Source: Neptuniibacter victor (GTDB lineage Bacteria; Pseudomonadota; Gammaproteobacteria; Pseudomonadales; Balneatricaceae). Taken from it: DNA of 64,000 nt. Of the stretch, positions 45,642 to 54,672 are shown piece by piece. Where the stretch lies: assembly GCA_027943745.1 (NCBI GenBank), contig AP025763.1, positions 3,162,001 through 3,226,000 on the forward strand, in the 5' to 3' direction. Under the pieces are notes generated by a model. It saw only the letters and a list, made by a program, of their open reading frames with translations, did not search any database and was not told the origin of the DNA. The position numbers and the translations under genes are program-made. How positions within the stretch are numbered: position 1 is the first letter of the stretch; each line of letters opens with the position of its first letter.

Positions 45642-46712
45642 ATGAAAAAGTTCGCCAAGTCTTTGATCTCCGCTGCTGTCGTTACAGCTGCTGTAGCAAG
45701 CGTAACCGCACCAGCTCAGGCTGCTGACAAACTGCTTCTTAAAACTCCAATCGCTTTCGGCTCTCACTTGCCAGCACTTGGAACACCAATCGTTTGGGTG
45801 TCCAACCAACTGAAGCTTGTAAGTGACGGCAACGTTAAAATGAAAATCTACGAGCCAGGCAAACTGGTTAGCCCTAAAGAGATTCTGGACGCAGTATCTT
45901 CCGGCAAAGTTAACTCTGGTTACTCTACGGCGGGTTACTGGCAGGGTAAAATGCCTGCTGCTGCAATCTTCTCTGCAGTACCATTCGGTCCAGAAGCGGG
46001 CGAATACATGGCATGGTTGTACTACGGTAACGGTATGAACCTTTACCAAGAGATGTATGACAATGCAGGCTACAACGTTAAAGTTATGCCATGTGCCATT
46101 ATCTCTCCTGAAACATCTGGTTGGTTCGCTAAACCAATCGAAAAACCAGAAGATCTTAAAGGCTTGAACATGCGTTTCTTCGGTCTAGGTGCTTCCGTCA
46201 TGGAAAAACTAGGCGTTGGTACAGTTCAGCTTCCAGGCGGTGAAATCTTCGGCGCGCTAGAGAAAGGTGCTATCGATGCATCTGAGTTCTCTCAGCCAGC
46301 TATCGATCAGCGTCTTGGTTTCCACAAAATTGTTAAGTACAACTACTTCCCAGGCTGGCATCAGCAAGCAACTGTCTTTGAGCTGCTAATCAACAAAGAC
46401 ACTTGGGGCAAAATGAGCAAAGGCCAGCAAGCACTTGTAGAAACAACGTGTAAAGCATCTATGACTAACTCGATTGCTGAAGGTGAAGCGATGCAGTTCC
46501 CTGTTATGGCTAAAGCAGCAGAGAACGGCGTACAGATTCGTTACTGGAACGACACTATGCTTAACACTTTCAAAACAACTTGGGATGAGGTTGTTGAAGA
46601 GAAAACTGCTGCCGATCCTTTCTTCAAGAAAGTATGGGATGACATGAGCACTTTCCGTAAAGGTTACGACCTTTGGGAAAAGAACGCATTCCTACCACGT
46701 ACTACTAAGTAA
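45642..46712 (+). CDS. dctP: TRAP transporter substrate-binding protein (DctP/TakP-like)
   Basis: Periplasmic receptor of a tripartite ATP-independent transporter. The 356 aa have a Sec signal peptide cleaved after AQA (about 27). The central MRFFGLGASVMEKLGVGTVQLPGGEIFGALEKGAID and YFPGWHQQ resemble the TakP and lactate-binding subgroup, in which the Arg binds the carboxylate of 2-oxo or 2-hydroxy acids. The neighbouring 2-hydroxyacid dehydrogenase and the PdhR-type operator favour lactate, glycolate or pyruvate as substrate. This is inference from context. Confidence 0.92.
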   Translation: MKKFAKSLISAAVVTAAVASVTAPAQAADKLLLKTPIAFGSHLPALGTPIVWVSNQLKLVSDGNVKMKIYEPGKLVSPKEILDAVSSGKVNSGYSTAGYWQGKMPAAAIFSAVPFGPEAGEYMAWLYYGNGMNLYQEMYDNAGYNVKVMPCAIISPETSGWFAKPIEKPEDLKGLNMRFFGLGASVMEKLGVGTVQLPGGEIFGALEKGAIDASEFSQPAIDQRLGFHKIVKYNYFPGWHQQATVFELLINKDTWGKMSKGQQALVETTCKASMTNSIAEGEAMQFPVMAKAAENGVQIRYWNDTMLNTFKTTWDEVVEEKTAADPFFKKVWDDMSTFRKGYDLWEKNAFLPRTTK

Positions 46713-46751
46713 TTTGATACACCTTCGGACGGTGCCCAGCCCTCCGAAACA

Positions 46752-46779
46752 AAACAGGGTAGCTACGGCTACCCTGTTT
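46752..46779 (+). promoter_or_regulatory. Strong UACG hairpin between dctP and dctQ
   Basis: AAACAGGGTAGC-TACG-GCTACCCTGTTT: a 12-bp perfect stem closed by C-G around a TACG (UACG) tetraloop. Only a short T run follows. It likely stabilises or partially terminates the transcript so that the receptor is made in excess over the membrane subunits, a common arrangement in binding-protein operons. Confidence 0.75.
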
Positions 46780-46911
46780 ACCTCTGGGCTCTAGTTATTG
46801 CTGTACTAGAATTAGTCCAAAGGACATTTTGATTATTATAAATAAATCAGATCGGCAGTTTTTGTCCCCCTGCCCTATAGATCTGATGATAAGTAGCGAA
46901 GGTAAGTTTCG

Positions 46912-47439
46912 GTGACTGAAAACGATAAACTGACCCCAGTACCACTCGCTGATGCAATTGATAAATTCATTCAACGCGTTGGTCTCACTATCGCTTGGGC
47001 TTATGTTGCTCTAGTGTTAGTCATCATGCTGCAGGTTATTTTGCGTAAAGGCTTTGCCAGCGGTTTAATTGCATTAGAAGAGCTCCAGTGGCATCTCTAC
47101 TCTGTAGGCGTGATGTTCGGGCTGGCTTATGCACAAACAACCAACTCACACATTCGTGTAGACCTTTTTTACTCTCGTCTACGCGCTAAAACAAAACGTA
47201 TTATCGAAGTACTTAGTATTGTTACGTTAGTACTTCCATTCATCACAATCATCTTCCTCCATAGTCTAGATTTTGTTGCTGAAGCATGGCGTGTAAACGA
47301 AGCTTCAGAAGCCGCCTCAGGTCTACCTTGGCGCTGGCTAATTAAAGGTGTTATTCCTGCAAGTTTTGCCCTGCTTGGCCTTGCTGTAATTTCACGTTTG
47401 ATTCGAGATTTAACATTACTAATTAAGGGTGACGACTGA
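46912..47439 (+). CDS. dctQ: TRAP transporter small membrane subunit
   Basis: DctQ-type subunit of 175 aa with four membrane segments (about 25-45, 60-80, 100-120, 142-162). The pattern LEELQWHLYSVGVMFGLAYAQTTNSHIRVD is the family hallmark. The start is read as GTG in the given ORF, after GAAGGTAAGTTTCG. It abuts dctM by one base. Confidence 0.92.
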   Translation: MTENDKLTPVPLADAIDKFIQRVGLTIAWAYVALVLVIMLQVILRKGFASGLIALEELQWHLYSVGVMFGLAYAQTTNSHIRVDLFYSRLRAKTKRIIEVLSIVTLVLPFITIIFLHSLDFVAEAWRVNEASEAASGLPWRWLIKGVIPASFALLGLAVISRLIRDLTLLIKGDD

Positions 47440-48821
47440 TGGATGCGAATGAGATTCTCGTTATCGCGATGTTCCTATCTTTCATCGCGCTATTATTTAC
47501 AGGCATTCCGGTCGCTTGGGTTCTGGGCGGCATTGGTATTGTCTTTGCTTTTTTAGGTCAATTTGCGGATAACAATCTAGATACCATGACAGGTCTGGAT
47601 TACACCACACTGGGACTGGTGGTGAACCGCTTATGGACCATAATGGAAAACTGGATACTCGTGGCACTCCCCATGTTTATATTTATGGGGATAATGCTTG
47701 ATAAGTCAGGTGTTGCTGAACGCTTAATGAAATCGATGCAAGAGCTATTTGGCCGCGTACACGGTGGTTTAGCGATCACTGTTACTGCGATCGGTATTAT
47801 CCTTGCAGCTTCTACGGGTATCATCGGTGCATCGGTTGTTCTGCTAGCGGTCATGTCACTACCGGCAATGACCAAGCAAGGCTATAACATGCCTTTAGCG
47901 CTGGGTACCATTGCTTCGGCGGGCACCTTAGGCATCCTTATCCCGCCAAGCATCATGCTCGTCATCATGGCGGATCAGTTAGGCCTATCGGTTGGCGACC
48001 TGTTTATGGGCGCTGTCATTCCTGGGCTTATGCTCGGTAGCTTCTACATTGTCTACATTTTACTACGTGGCATGATCAAGCCTGATGACCTCCCGGTACC
48101 TGATGATGCGAAGCCCGTTACAGCCGGTATCGTTTTTAATGTACTTAAAGATGTATTACCTACCGTAGCCCTTATCTTTGTTGTGCTTGGCTCTATCTTT
48201 GGCGGTATTGCAACGCCAACAGAAGCATCAGGTGTGGGTGCGTTCGGTGCAACACTGCTCGCGCTATACAACAGGAAATTTAGCTTTAAGGTATTAAAAG
48301 AAGTTGTTGGCGGCACCATGAATACAACCGCTTATATCTTCGCTATCTTTATCGGTGCAACCTGTTTCGCCCTCGTTTTACGTGAACTAGGCGGCGATGA
48401 GATGATTGAAACATTCCTGACAGGCCTACCTTTTGGCCCTTACGGTATTATTTTCTTCATCTTAGGTGTGATTTTCTTACTCGGTTTCTTCTTAGATTGG
48501 ATCGAGATAACACTGATTATTCTGCCGCTTCTAGCACCGGTGATCTCGGCCTTAGGACTCGACATTACAGCACCAGGCATCGACAACCCTGAATTAGTCT
48601 GGTTTGTCATGCTCGTCGCCATGGCCCTGCAAACATCGTTCTTGACCCCGCCTGTAGGGTTCGCGCTGTTCTATCTGAAAGGCGTATGTCCTCCGAATGT
48701 GAAAATCACTGATATCTATAAAGGTGTTATTCCATTCATCATGCTACAGCTAGTTGCTTTACTGGTATTAGTGTTCTGGCCGCAGCTTGTCTTGTGGCTA
48801 CCTACTATCGCTTACAACTAA
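47439..48821 (+). CDS. dctM: TRAP transporter large membrane subunit
   Basis: DctM-type channel subunit of 460 aa with about a dozen membrane segments. Family signatures are GIPVAWVLGGIGIVFA, NWILVALPMFIFMGIML, STGIIGASVVLLAVMSLP and GILIPPSIMLVIMADQLGLS, and near the end FLTPPVGFALFYLKG. It couples solute uptake to a Na+ or H+ gradient. Translationally coupled to dctQ. Confidence 0.95.
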   Translation: MDANEILVIAMFLSFIALLFTGIPVAWVLGGIGIVFAFLGQFADNNLDTMTGLDYTTLGLVVNRLWTIMENWILVALPMFIFMGIMLDKSGVAERLMKSMQELFGRVHGGLAITVTAIGIILAASTGIIGASVVLLAVMSLPAMTKQGYNMPLALGTIASAGTLGILIPPSIMLVIMADQLGLSVGDLFMGAVIPGLMLGSFYIVYILLRGMIKPDDLPVPDDAKPVTAGIVFNVLKDVLPTVALIFVVLGSIFGGIATPTEASGVGAFGATLLALYNRKFSFKVLKEVVGGTMNTTAYIFAIFIGATCFALVLRELGGDEMIETFLTGLPFGPYGIIFFILGVIFLLGFFLDWIEITLIILPLLAPVISALGLDITAPGIDNPELVWFVMLVAMALQTSFLTPPVGFALFYLKGVCPPNVKITDIYKGVIPFIMLQLVALLVLVFWPQLVLWLPTIAYN

Positions 48822-48831
48822 ATCTGTACTT

Positions 48832-48868
48832 GAGGTTTCATTACTCATCCATCGAGTAATGAAACCTC
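48832..48868 (+). promoter_or_regulatory. 15-bp hairpin between dctM and the dehydrogenase gene
   Basis: GAGGTTTCATTACTC-ATCCATC-GAGTAATGAAACCTC, a perfect 15-bp stem with a 7-base loop. No T-tract follows, so it is not a clear terminator. It may act as a processing or stability element. Confidence 0.7.
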
Positions 48869-48920
48869 TGACTCAAAGAGATTTTACTCTCTTGTTCATT
48901 TCACAAGTGAGGTGTGAACA

Positions 48921-51794
48921 ATGAAACAAGGCTATCAGGAATTTCTGGATGCGCTTCGGGCTTTTATTCCCGATGAGCGCCTGATCAGCGACCCTCTTCG
49001 TACACTTGCCTACGGTACCGATGCGAGCTTTTACCGTTTAACGCCTGAAATAGTTGTGCGTGCAAGCAACGAAGATGAAATTATAAAAATTGTTAAACTT
49101 GCCGATCAGAGCAACATTCCTGTTACCTTTCGTGCAGCAGGTACTAGCTTATCCGGCCAAGCAATTACTGACTCTGTTCTTATTCAGCTAGGTGATGGCT
49201 GGGACAACTATGAAATTAGTGACGATGGGCGCACTATAAAACTCCAGCCTGGTGTTATCGGTGGCAATGCCAACAAATACCTTGCGCCTCTTCACAAAAA
49301 GATAGGCCCCGATCCTGCATCGATCAATACCGCGAAGATTGGTGGTATTGCTGCAAATAACGCTAGCGGCATGTGTTGCGGAACCGCACAAAATAGTTAT
49401 CGCACCCTCAACAGTATGAGAATTGTCTTAGCGGATGGAGCCGTACTTGATACTGCTGATAAAGCCAGCATTAGCCTATTTAGAAACTCTCATAAAGTGC
49501 TACTCGATTCTCTTGATTCGCTTGCCCGCCAGACTCGTCTTAATGACCAATTGCGCGAACGAATCGAACATAAGTACCGTCTGAAAAACACCACAGGTTA
49601 TGCGCTCAACTCACTCGTTGATTATGAAGACCCTATCGATATTCTGCAGCATTTAATGATTGGCTCAGAAGGAACATTGGGATTCATATCGAACATCACT
49701 TACAACACGGTAGACGAGCATCAAAATAAGGCATCTGCGCTTATTTTCTTTAATACGGTTCGGACGACATGCGAAGCTGTCGCCATCCTGAAGAAAACAC
49801 CGGTATCCGCTGTTGAGCTTATGGACAGAGCAGGACTTCACTCTGTCGAAAACAAAGAAGGTATGCCCGCTTTCATTAAGGAGCTACCTGAAGATGCTGC
49901 GGCCCTACTGGTTGAAACCCGCGCAGCTGATGCCGCAACCCTACAAGATCAGGTTGCTGAGATCACCTCCGCTATTCAAGATTTAGAAACCGCTAAACCG
50001 ATTGAGTTTTCCACTGACCCCGCGGTAAATGCGCAGTACTGGGCGATTCGTAAAGGCCTTTTCCCTGCAGTTGGCGCCGTCCGACTCACCGGTACGACAG
50101 TCATCATTGAAGATGTCGCATTCCCAGTCGAGCAATTAGCGGATGCTGTACACGATCTCCACCAGCTATTCCAGAAGTGGCAATATCCTGAAGCCCTAAT
50201 CTTTGGTCATGCTTTGGAAGGAAACTTACATTTTGTTTTCACCCAGTCCTTCGATACGCAGGAAGAGATCGATCGCTACGACGGTTTAATGGACGAAGTC
50301 TGTAAAATGGTTGTGGATAAATATGATGGTTCGCTCAAAGCAGAGCATGGCACAGGGCGTAATATGGCCCCCTATGTTGAGATGGAATGGGGCAAAGATG
50401 CTTATAGCCTAATGTGGGAACTTAAGGAGTTATTCGATCCTAGAAATATCCTCAACCCAGGCGTTATTCTCAATAAAAACAGCCACGTACATCTAGAAAA
50501 TCTGAAATCCCTACCCGCAGCAGATGAGCTGGTTGATAAATGTATCGAATGTGGTTTTTGTGAACCCACTTGTCCATCACGTGCTTTAACTTTAACACCT
50601 CGTCAGCGCATCGTTCTCTGGCGTGAGATTGCACGCTTAGAAACCAGTGGCGACGACCCAGCAAGGCTCGAGGTTCTTAGAAAAGAATATCAATACCAAG
50701 GCACAGACACTTGTGCGGCATGTGGACTATGCTCGACAACGTGCCCTGTTGGTATTAACACAGGCGACCTCACCCGCTCAATCCGTAGCCGTAAAAATGA
50801 GAACCATAGCAAACTCGCACAATGGTTAGCTGAACATTATGGCGGGCTTACCACTGCAACACGTGCAACATTTAAGGTCGCTGATGCCACTCATGCCGTG
50901 ATAGGTACTAAAGCAATGAGCGCCATTACTGGTGCAGCTCGCAAAGTAACCGGCGGTATTGTTCAACAGTGGACGCCTTCAATGCCTAAAGCTGCACCGA
51001 AGTTAAAGGCATCTCAGCCAAGCGCCGATCTATCAGGCCCTGAAGTGGTTTATTTACCAAGCTGTGCTAGTCGTACGATGGCTCCCTCTCGTGGTGAAGA
51101 GGACCAAACACCGTTGGCTGAAAAGACGTTACAACTGCTTCGCAAAGCTGGGTTTAAGGTCATCGTACCCGACGGTTTAGATGATCTTTGTTGCGGCATG
51201 CCTTTTCAATCAAAAGGAATGTTTGATGCAGCTCAATTTAAGGCGAACCAAACACAAGAACTTCTACTAAAGTATACAGAGAATGGCCGTATTCCCGTAT
51301 ATTCAGATACAAGTCCTTGTAGTTTGCGCTTGCAAGAAAATATGGATCAAGAGATCAAACTGTACGACAGCGTGGATTTTATCGATCAATTTGTGTTGGA
51401 CCGACTTGTCTTCACGCCAACAAACGAAGAGATTGCTCTCCATATCACTTGTAGCGCGACAAGGATGGGACAAGCTGACAAGATCAAACGAATTGTTGAA
51501 GCCTGTTCTGATAACGTTGTAGTACCGGACCAGATAACCTGCTGTGGTTTCGCGGGGGATAAAGGCTTTAGCACACCAGAATTAAATGCCTCATCCTTAC
51601 GTACCCTTAAAGACCAAGTTAAAACATGTAAAACAGGCTATTCAACTAGCCGTACATGCGAGATAGGTCTGACACACCACAGTGGCATTGATTACAAATC
51701 AATTGTTTATCTGATTGATCGCTGTAGCCAACCTAAGCTACAAAGCGATAACAATAATCCAGAAAACGCTCAGATTACAGCGCAACAGCTGTAA
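48921..51794 (+). CDS. FAD- and Fe-S-binding 2-hydroxyacid (probably D-lactate) dehydrogenase
   Basis: Membrane-associated flavoprotein that likely oxidises D-lactate (or a related 2-hydroxyacid) to the 2-oxo acid and passes electrons to the quinone pool. The 957 aa comprise an FAD_binding_4 domain (about 35-270; RAAGTSLSGQA, IGGIAANNASGMCCG, GSEGTLGFIS), an FAD-oxidase C domain (to about 525, EHGTGRNMAPYVE), two 4Fe-4S motifs (CIECGFCEPTCP from 541, CAACGLCSTTCP from 598) and a C-terminal CCG region (CCG at 757-759 and 874-876). The order matches pseudomonad D-lactate dehydrogenase of the lld locus. Glycolate is an alternative substrate. Confidence 0.9.
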   Translation: MKQGYQEFLDALRAFIPDERLISDPLRTLAYGTDASFYRLTPEIVVRASNEDEIIKIVKLADQSNIPVTFRAAGTSLSGQAITDSVLIQLGDGWDNYEISDDGRTIKLQPGVIGGNANKYLAPLHKKIGPDPASINTAKIGGIAANNASGMCCGTAQNSYRTLNSMRIVLADGAVLDTADKASISLFRNSHKVLLDSLDSLARQTRLNDQLRERIEHKYRLKNTTGYALNSLVDYEDPIDILQHLMIGSEGTLGFISNITYNTVDEHQNKASALIFFNTVRTTCEAVAILKKTPVSAVELMDRAGLHSVENKEGMPAFIKELPEDAAALLVETRAADAATLQDQVAEITSAIQDLETAKPIEFSTDPAVNAQYWAIRKGLFPAVGAVRLTGTTVIIEDVAFPVEQLADAVHDLHQLFQKWQYPEALIFGHALEGNLHFVFTQSFDTQEEIDRYDGLMDEVCKMVVDKYDGSLKAEHGTGRNMAPYVEMEWGKDAYSLMWELKELFDPRNILNPGVILNKNSHVHLENLKSLPAADELVDKCIECGFCEPTCPSRALTLTPRQRIVLWREIARLETSGDDPARLEVLRKEYQYQGTDTCAACGLCSTTCPVGINTGDLTRSIRSRKNENHSKLAQWLAEHYGGLTTATRATFKVADATHAVIGTKAMSAITGAARKVTGGIVQQWTPSMPKAAPKLKASQPSADLSGPEVVYLPSCASRTMAPSRGEEDQTPLAEKTLQLLRKAGFKVIVPDGLDDLCCGMPFQSKGMFDAAQFKANQTQELLLKYTENGRIPVYSDTSPCSLRLQENMDQEIKLYDSVDFIDQFVLDRLVFTPTNEEIALHITCSATRMGQADKIKRIVEACSDNVVVPDQITCCGFAGDKGFSTPELNASSLRTLKDQVKTCKTGYSTSRTCEIGLTHHSGIDYKSIVYLIDRCSQPKLQSDNNNPENAQITAQQL

Positions 51795-51798
51795 TCTG
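51771..51798 (+). promoter_or_regulatory. Hairpin over the dehydrogenase stop codon
   Basis: CAGATTACAGC-GCAACA-GCTGTAATCTG: an 11-bp perfect stem whose 3' arm contains the TAA stop. It lies 20 bp before the uspA-like start. No T-tract is present. Confidence 0.65.
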
Positions 51799-51819
51799 TA
51801 TTCAAAGAGGATTTAGAAG

Positions 51820-52308
51820 ATGGCACTTCCAGAAATTAACACCATTCTTTACGCGACTTCTCTGGGTAAGCATACTCGCCCTGTTTTTCGTCAAGCAGTT
51901 AACCAAGCATCACTGAACAACGCGAAGATCATTATGCTACATGTTGTTGAGCCGATGGGCGAGATGGGCCATGCCCTTATTCAGAACTATGTATCTGAAG
52001 ATTTGATAAAGAAGATGCATGATGAGGGTATCGAAGCGATTCATGACAATATGCAAGAGCGTGTAGAAAAGTTTTGTGCTGAAGAGCTACAAAGCCTAGA
52101 TCAGCCAACCGTTCTGGATATTGAGCATAAAGTTGCCGAAGGCAATCATACCGATTCCATTTTGAAAGCAGCAACAGCTATCAATGCTGATATGATCATC
52201 CTTGGCGCTGAAAACCGTTTCGGACATCACAGTAACACTAGTCAGCAAGTTATTCGTAATGCGAAAGTACCTGTGATGGTTGTACCGACAGGTAAGCAGT
52301 ACGATTAA
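51820..52308 (+). CDS. Universal stress protein (UspA family)
   Basis: A single Usp domain of 162 aa. The N-terminal INTILYATSLG, the middle ADMIILGAEN and the end GHHSNTSQQVIRNAKVPVMVV resemble the ATP-binding G-x2-G-x9-G-S/T pattern, although the first glycines are replaced (GAENRFGHHSNTS). It belongs to the TRAP operon by spacing. In Halomonas the Usp protein TeaD, encoded with the TeaABC TRAP transporter, binds ATP and tunes uptake, a useful precedent. Confidence 0.88.
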   Translation: MALPEINTILYATSLGKHTRPVFRQAVNQASLNNAKIIMLHVVEPMGEMGHALIQNYVSEDLIKKMHDEGIEAIHDNMQERVEKFCAEELQSLDQPTVLDIEHKVAEGNHTDSILKAATAINADMIILGAENRFGHHSNTSQQVIRNAKVPVMVVPTGKQYD

Positions 52309-52364
52309 ACACTGCTATTCGGCCTAATAAATAGGCTTTGTGATATTTAATAAGGAAGTAAGTC

Positions 52365-53255
52365 ATGGATACACAAAGCCTACTGTTAGAGCGTATATTT
52401 CTAACCGTTTTCCCACTGGTAGCCATTGTTACCGTGGGTTTTTTCTATGCCCGTCGCTACCAACCAGATATGACGGCGGCCAACCAAGTCAATATTGACG
52501 TGTTTGTGCCAGCGCTTATTTTCGCCGTTTTATCCGCTGAATCTTTCGATCTTGTACAGTTTCAGTCGCTCGCAATCGGCGCTGCTATTGTCGTTATAGG
52601 GTCAGGTATATTGCTATTCCCGGCTTGTAAGTTATTGGGGGTGCATCCAAAAACATTCATACCCCCTATGATGTTCAGCAACAGTGGCAACTTAGGCATC
52701 CCGCTGATGGTATTAGCGTTTGGCGAAGATGCCCTATCTGCAGCAGTGGTTCTCTTTCTGGTTGAAAATGTTCTCCACTTCACGGTGGGCATTTACATCC
52801 TCGATCATAAGACACGCCTCATCAATCTGCTCAAAATGCCCATGATTGCAGCCACCATATTAGGCCTTATATGGAGTGGATTTGATCTCTCGATTCCTAA
52901 AGCGGTACACACCTTTATAGAAATGCTGGGCCAGATAGCCATTCCTTTGATGCTATTCGCGCTGGGGGTCCGCATGACAAGCGTCGATTTCAAAAACTGG
53001 AAGGTTGGCAGCTTCAGCGCTATTCTCTGCCCCGCTAGCGGTATCCTGCTAGCAATTATCTGCCAGCAATTTCTACAGTTAAGCATGGAACAGTTCGCCT
53101 ACTTAGTTGTGTTTGGCTCACTACCTCCTGCGGTGCTGAACTACATGATTGCGGAGCGTTATAACCAAGAGCCTGAACAGGTCGCTTCTATCGTTCTGCT
53201 AGGCAATATGGGTAGCCTTATCTTTGTCCCCCTCACCCTGGCTTTTGTTTTATAG
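52365..53255 (+). CDS. AEC-family auxin/malonate-type transporter
   Basis: Membrane protein of 296 aa with about ten hydrophobic segments. FSNSGNLGIPLMVLAFGEDALSAAVVLF and LGNMGSLIFVPLTLAFVL are signatures of the AEC (auxin efflux carrier) family, which moves organic acids such as malate, malonate or lactate-like compounds in bacteria. It lies 56 bp after the usp gene, with a small GGCCTA/TAGGCT hairpin between, and may be a second organic-acid carrier in the same operon. Confidence 0.85.
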   Translation: MDTQSLLLERIFLTVFPLVAIVTVGFFYARRYQPDMTAANQVNIDVFVPALIFAVLSAESFDLVQFQSLAIGAAIVVIGSGILLFPACKLLGVHPKTFIPPMMFSNSGNLGIPLMVLAFGEDALSAAVVLFLVENVLHFTVGIYILDHKTRLINLLKMPMIAATILGLIWSGFDLSIPKAVHTFIEMLGQIAIPLMLFALGVRMTSVDFKNWKVGSFSAILCPASGILLAIICQQFLQLSMEQFAYLVVFGSLPPAVLNYMIAERYNQEPEQVASIVLLGNMGSLIFVPLTLAFVL

Positions 53256-53258
53256 CCC

Positions 53259-53283
53259 TGTGGGAGGCGCGACTCGCGGCGAT
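53259..53283 (+). repeat. Single REP after the AEC gene
   Basis: TGTGGGAGGCGCGACTCGCG plus GCGAT, the forward REP class found near the RAYT, 4 bp after the AEC stop codon. It is the only REP seen beyond 39640 and stands alone. Confidence 0.85.
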
Positions 53284-53352
53284 CTGTTTCTAGAATTTTT
53301 TGGTTTAAAGCGCTATAAACAAAGGCTAACTATACACGGATAATATACGGGC

Positions 53353-54240
53353 ATGAAAATAGGTATAGATCTTGGTGGTACTAAAATAGAGATCATTGCT
53401 TTAGATAGTGCTGGAATTGAGATTCACCGACAACGCATAGCAACACCCCAGGGCGACTACCTAAAGACCGTGCACGCTATCTGCGAGCTTGTTAAACAAA
53501 CGGAGCAGCTCTGCCAAACACAGGCAAAGAGCATCGGTATTGGAATTCCCGGTGCAATTTCACCTGCCACCGGCCTTATCAAAAATGCTAACTCTACATG
53601 CCTAATCGGACAGAAGCTTGATCTAGATTTAGAAACTATTCTCCAACGTAAAATCACGCTAGCCAACGATGCTGATTGCTTTGCCCTTTCAGAGGCGACT
53701 GATGGCAGTGGCGCTGATTACAACAGTGTTTTCGGTGTCATTTTAGGCACTGGAGTAGGTGCTGGTATCGTCATCAACAAAGGCCTACTCGCTGGACCCA
53801 ATGCTATCTGCGGAGAATGGGGCCATAACCCTCTCCCTTGGATAACTGAAAGCGATACACCCGGAAGGACTTGTTATTGCGGAAAAAAAGACTGTATTGA
53901 AACCTTCCTTTCAGGGCCCGGTTTTGCTTCTGGATTTGCTCACAGTGGCCTCACCTTAACCCCAATTCAGATCTGGAAAAAGGCTGAACAAGGGGATGCA
54001 CTCGCTATTGAGCATTGTGAACGTTACATAGAACAGCTAGCCAAAGCGTTAGCATCGGTGATCAATCTATTAGATCCAGAGGTCATCGTGCTAGGCGGCG
54101 GGTTATCAAATATTGATAACATTTATGATCAAATCCCAACACGCTTAGAGAAATATGTATTCTCTGATAGCGTTATTACACCTGTAAAAAAGGCTAAGTA
54201 TGGCGACTCCAGTGGTGTTCGAGGAGCCGCCTGGCTTTAG
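53353..54240 (+). CDS. mak: ROK-family fructokinase / manno(fructo)kinase
   Basis: Cytoplasmic sugar kinase of 295 aa. By eye it resembles E. coli Mak throughout: IGIDLGGTKIEIIAL (phosphate 1), GIPGAISPATGLIKNANS, GTGVGAGIVINKG, CGEWGHNPLPW, the zinc-binding CYCGKKDCIETFLSGPG, VIVLGGGLSN and the C-terminal KYGDSSGVRGAAWL. N-acetylglucosamine kinase is the nearest alternative in the ROK family. It stands alone, convergent with the comEA-like gene. Confidence 0.87.
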   Translation: MKIGIDLGGTKIEIIALDSAGIEIHRQRIATPQGDYLKTVHAICELVKQTEQLCQTQAKSIGIGIPGAISPATGLIKNANSTCLIGQKLDLDLETILQRKITLANDADCFALSEATDGSGADYNSVFGVILGTGVGAGIVINKGLLAGPNAICGEWGHNPLPWITESDTPGRTCYCGKKDCIETFLSGPGFASGFAHSGLTLTPIQIWKKAEQGDALAIEHCERYIEQLAKALASVINLLDPEVIVLGGGLSNIDNIYDQIPTRLEKYVFSDSVITPVKKAKYGDSSGVRGAAWL

Positions 54241-54290
54241 TAATAAACTTTAGCAATAAGCCTTAACTAAAGCGATTCAGTCCTTAACCT

Positions 54291-54581
54291 CTACTTCTGT
54301 GTCACTTTTGCCGGTGCAATAACGGTGATGAGGTCACGATTTTTATCTACAGTCGCGGGGCCAATGCCTTTGACTTCGGTCAATTGCTCAACTGACTTAA
54401 AGGGCCCATTCACTGTTCTGTAATCGATGATTGCCTGTGCTTTCGCTGGACCTATCCCTTTCATTTCTTGAGAAATCTGTTCTGCAGTTGCTGAATTAAT
54501 ATCAATACCAGCGGCAAAAGAGGGAATAGAGAATGTGCAGATAAGCGCAAGGAATAGCGCTCGAAGCGTATGTAGTTTCAT
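54291..54581 (-). CDS. ComEA-like helix-hairpin-helix protein
   Basis: Secreted 96-aa protein with a signal peptide (about 1-23, ending SFA) and two helix-hairpin-helix repeats (INSATAEQISQEMKGIGPAKAQAII and VEQLTEVKGIGPATVDKN). These are DNA-binding motifs of ComEA, which takes up DNA in natural transformation, but many short HhH proteins of this type are unlinked to competence. No other com gene is nearby. Confidence 0.85.
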   Translation of the reverse strand: MKLHTLRALFLALICTFSIPSFAAGIDINSATAEQISQEMKGIGPAKAQAIIDYRTVNGPFKSVEQLTEVKGIGPATVDKNRDLITVIAPAKVTQK

Positions 54582-54623
54582 ATGAAAATCCTTTTTTCAT
54601 TGATTCTATTGAGTGAACATTTA

Positions 54624-54649
54624 TGGCTCCGGCTATCCGTAGCCAGAGC
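54624..54649 (-). terminator. Hairpin downstream of pyrF
   Basis: Minus strand GCTCTGGCTA-CGGA-TAGCCGGAGC, a 10-bp stem with one G-T pair, 24 bp beyond the pyrF stop. The T-tract is weak, so termination may be incomplete. Confidence 0.55.
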
Positions 54650-54672
54650 TTATTTATAGCTTGCTTAAGCGA

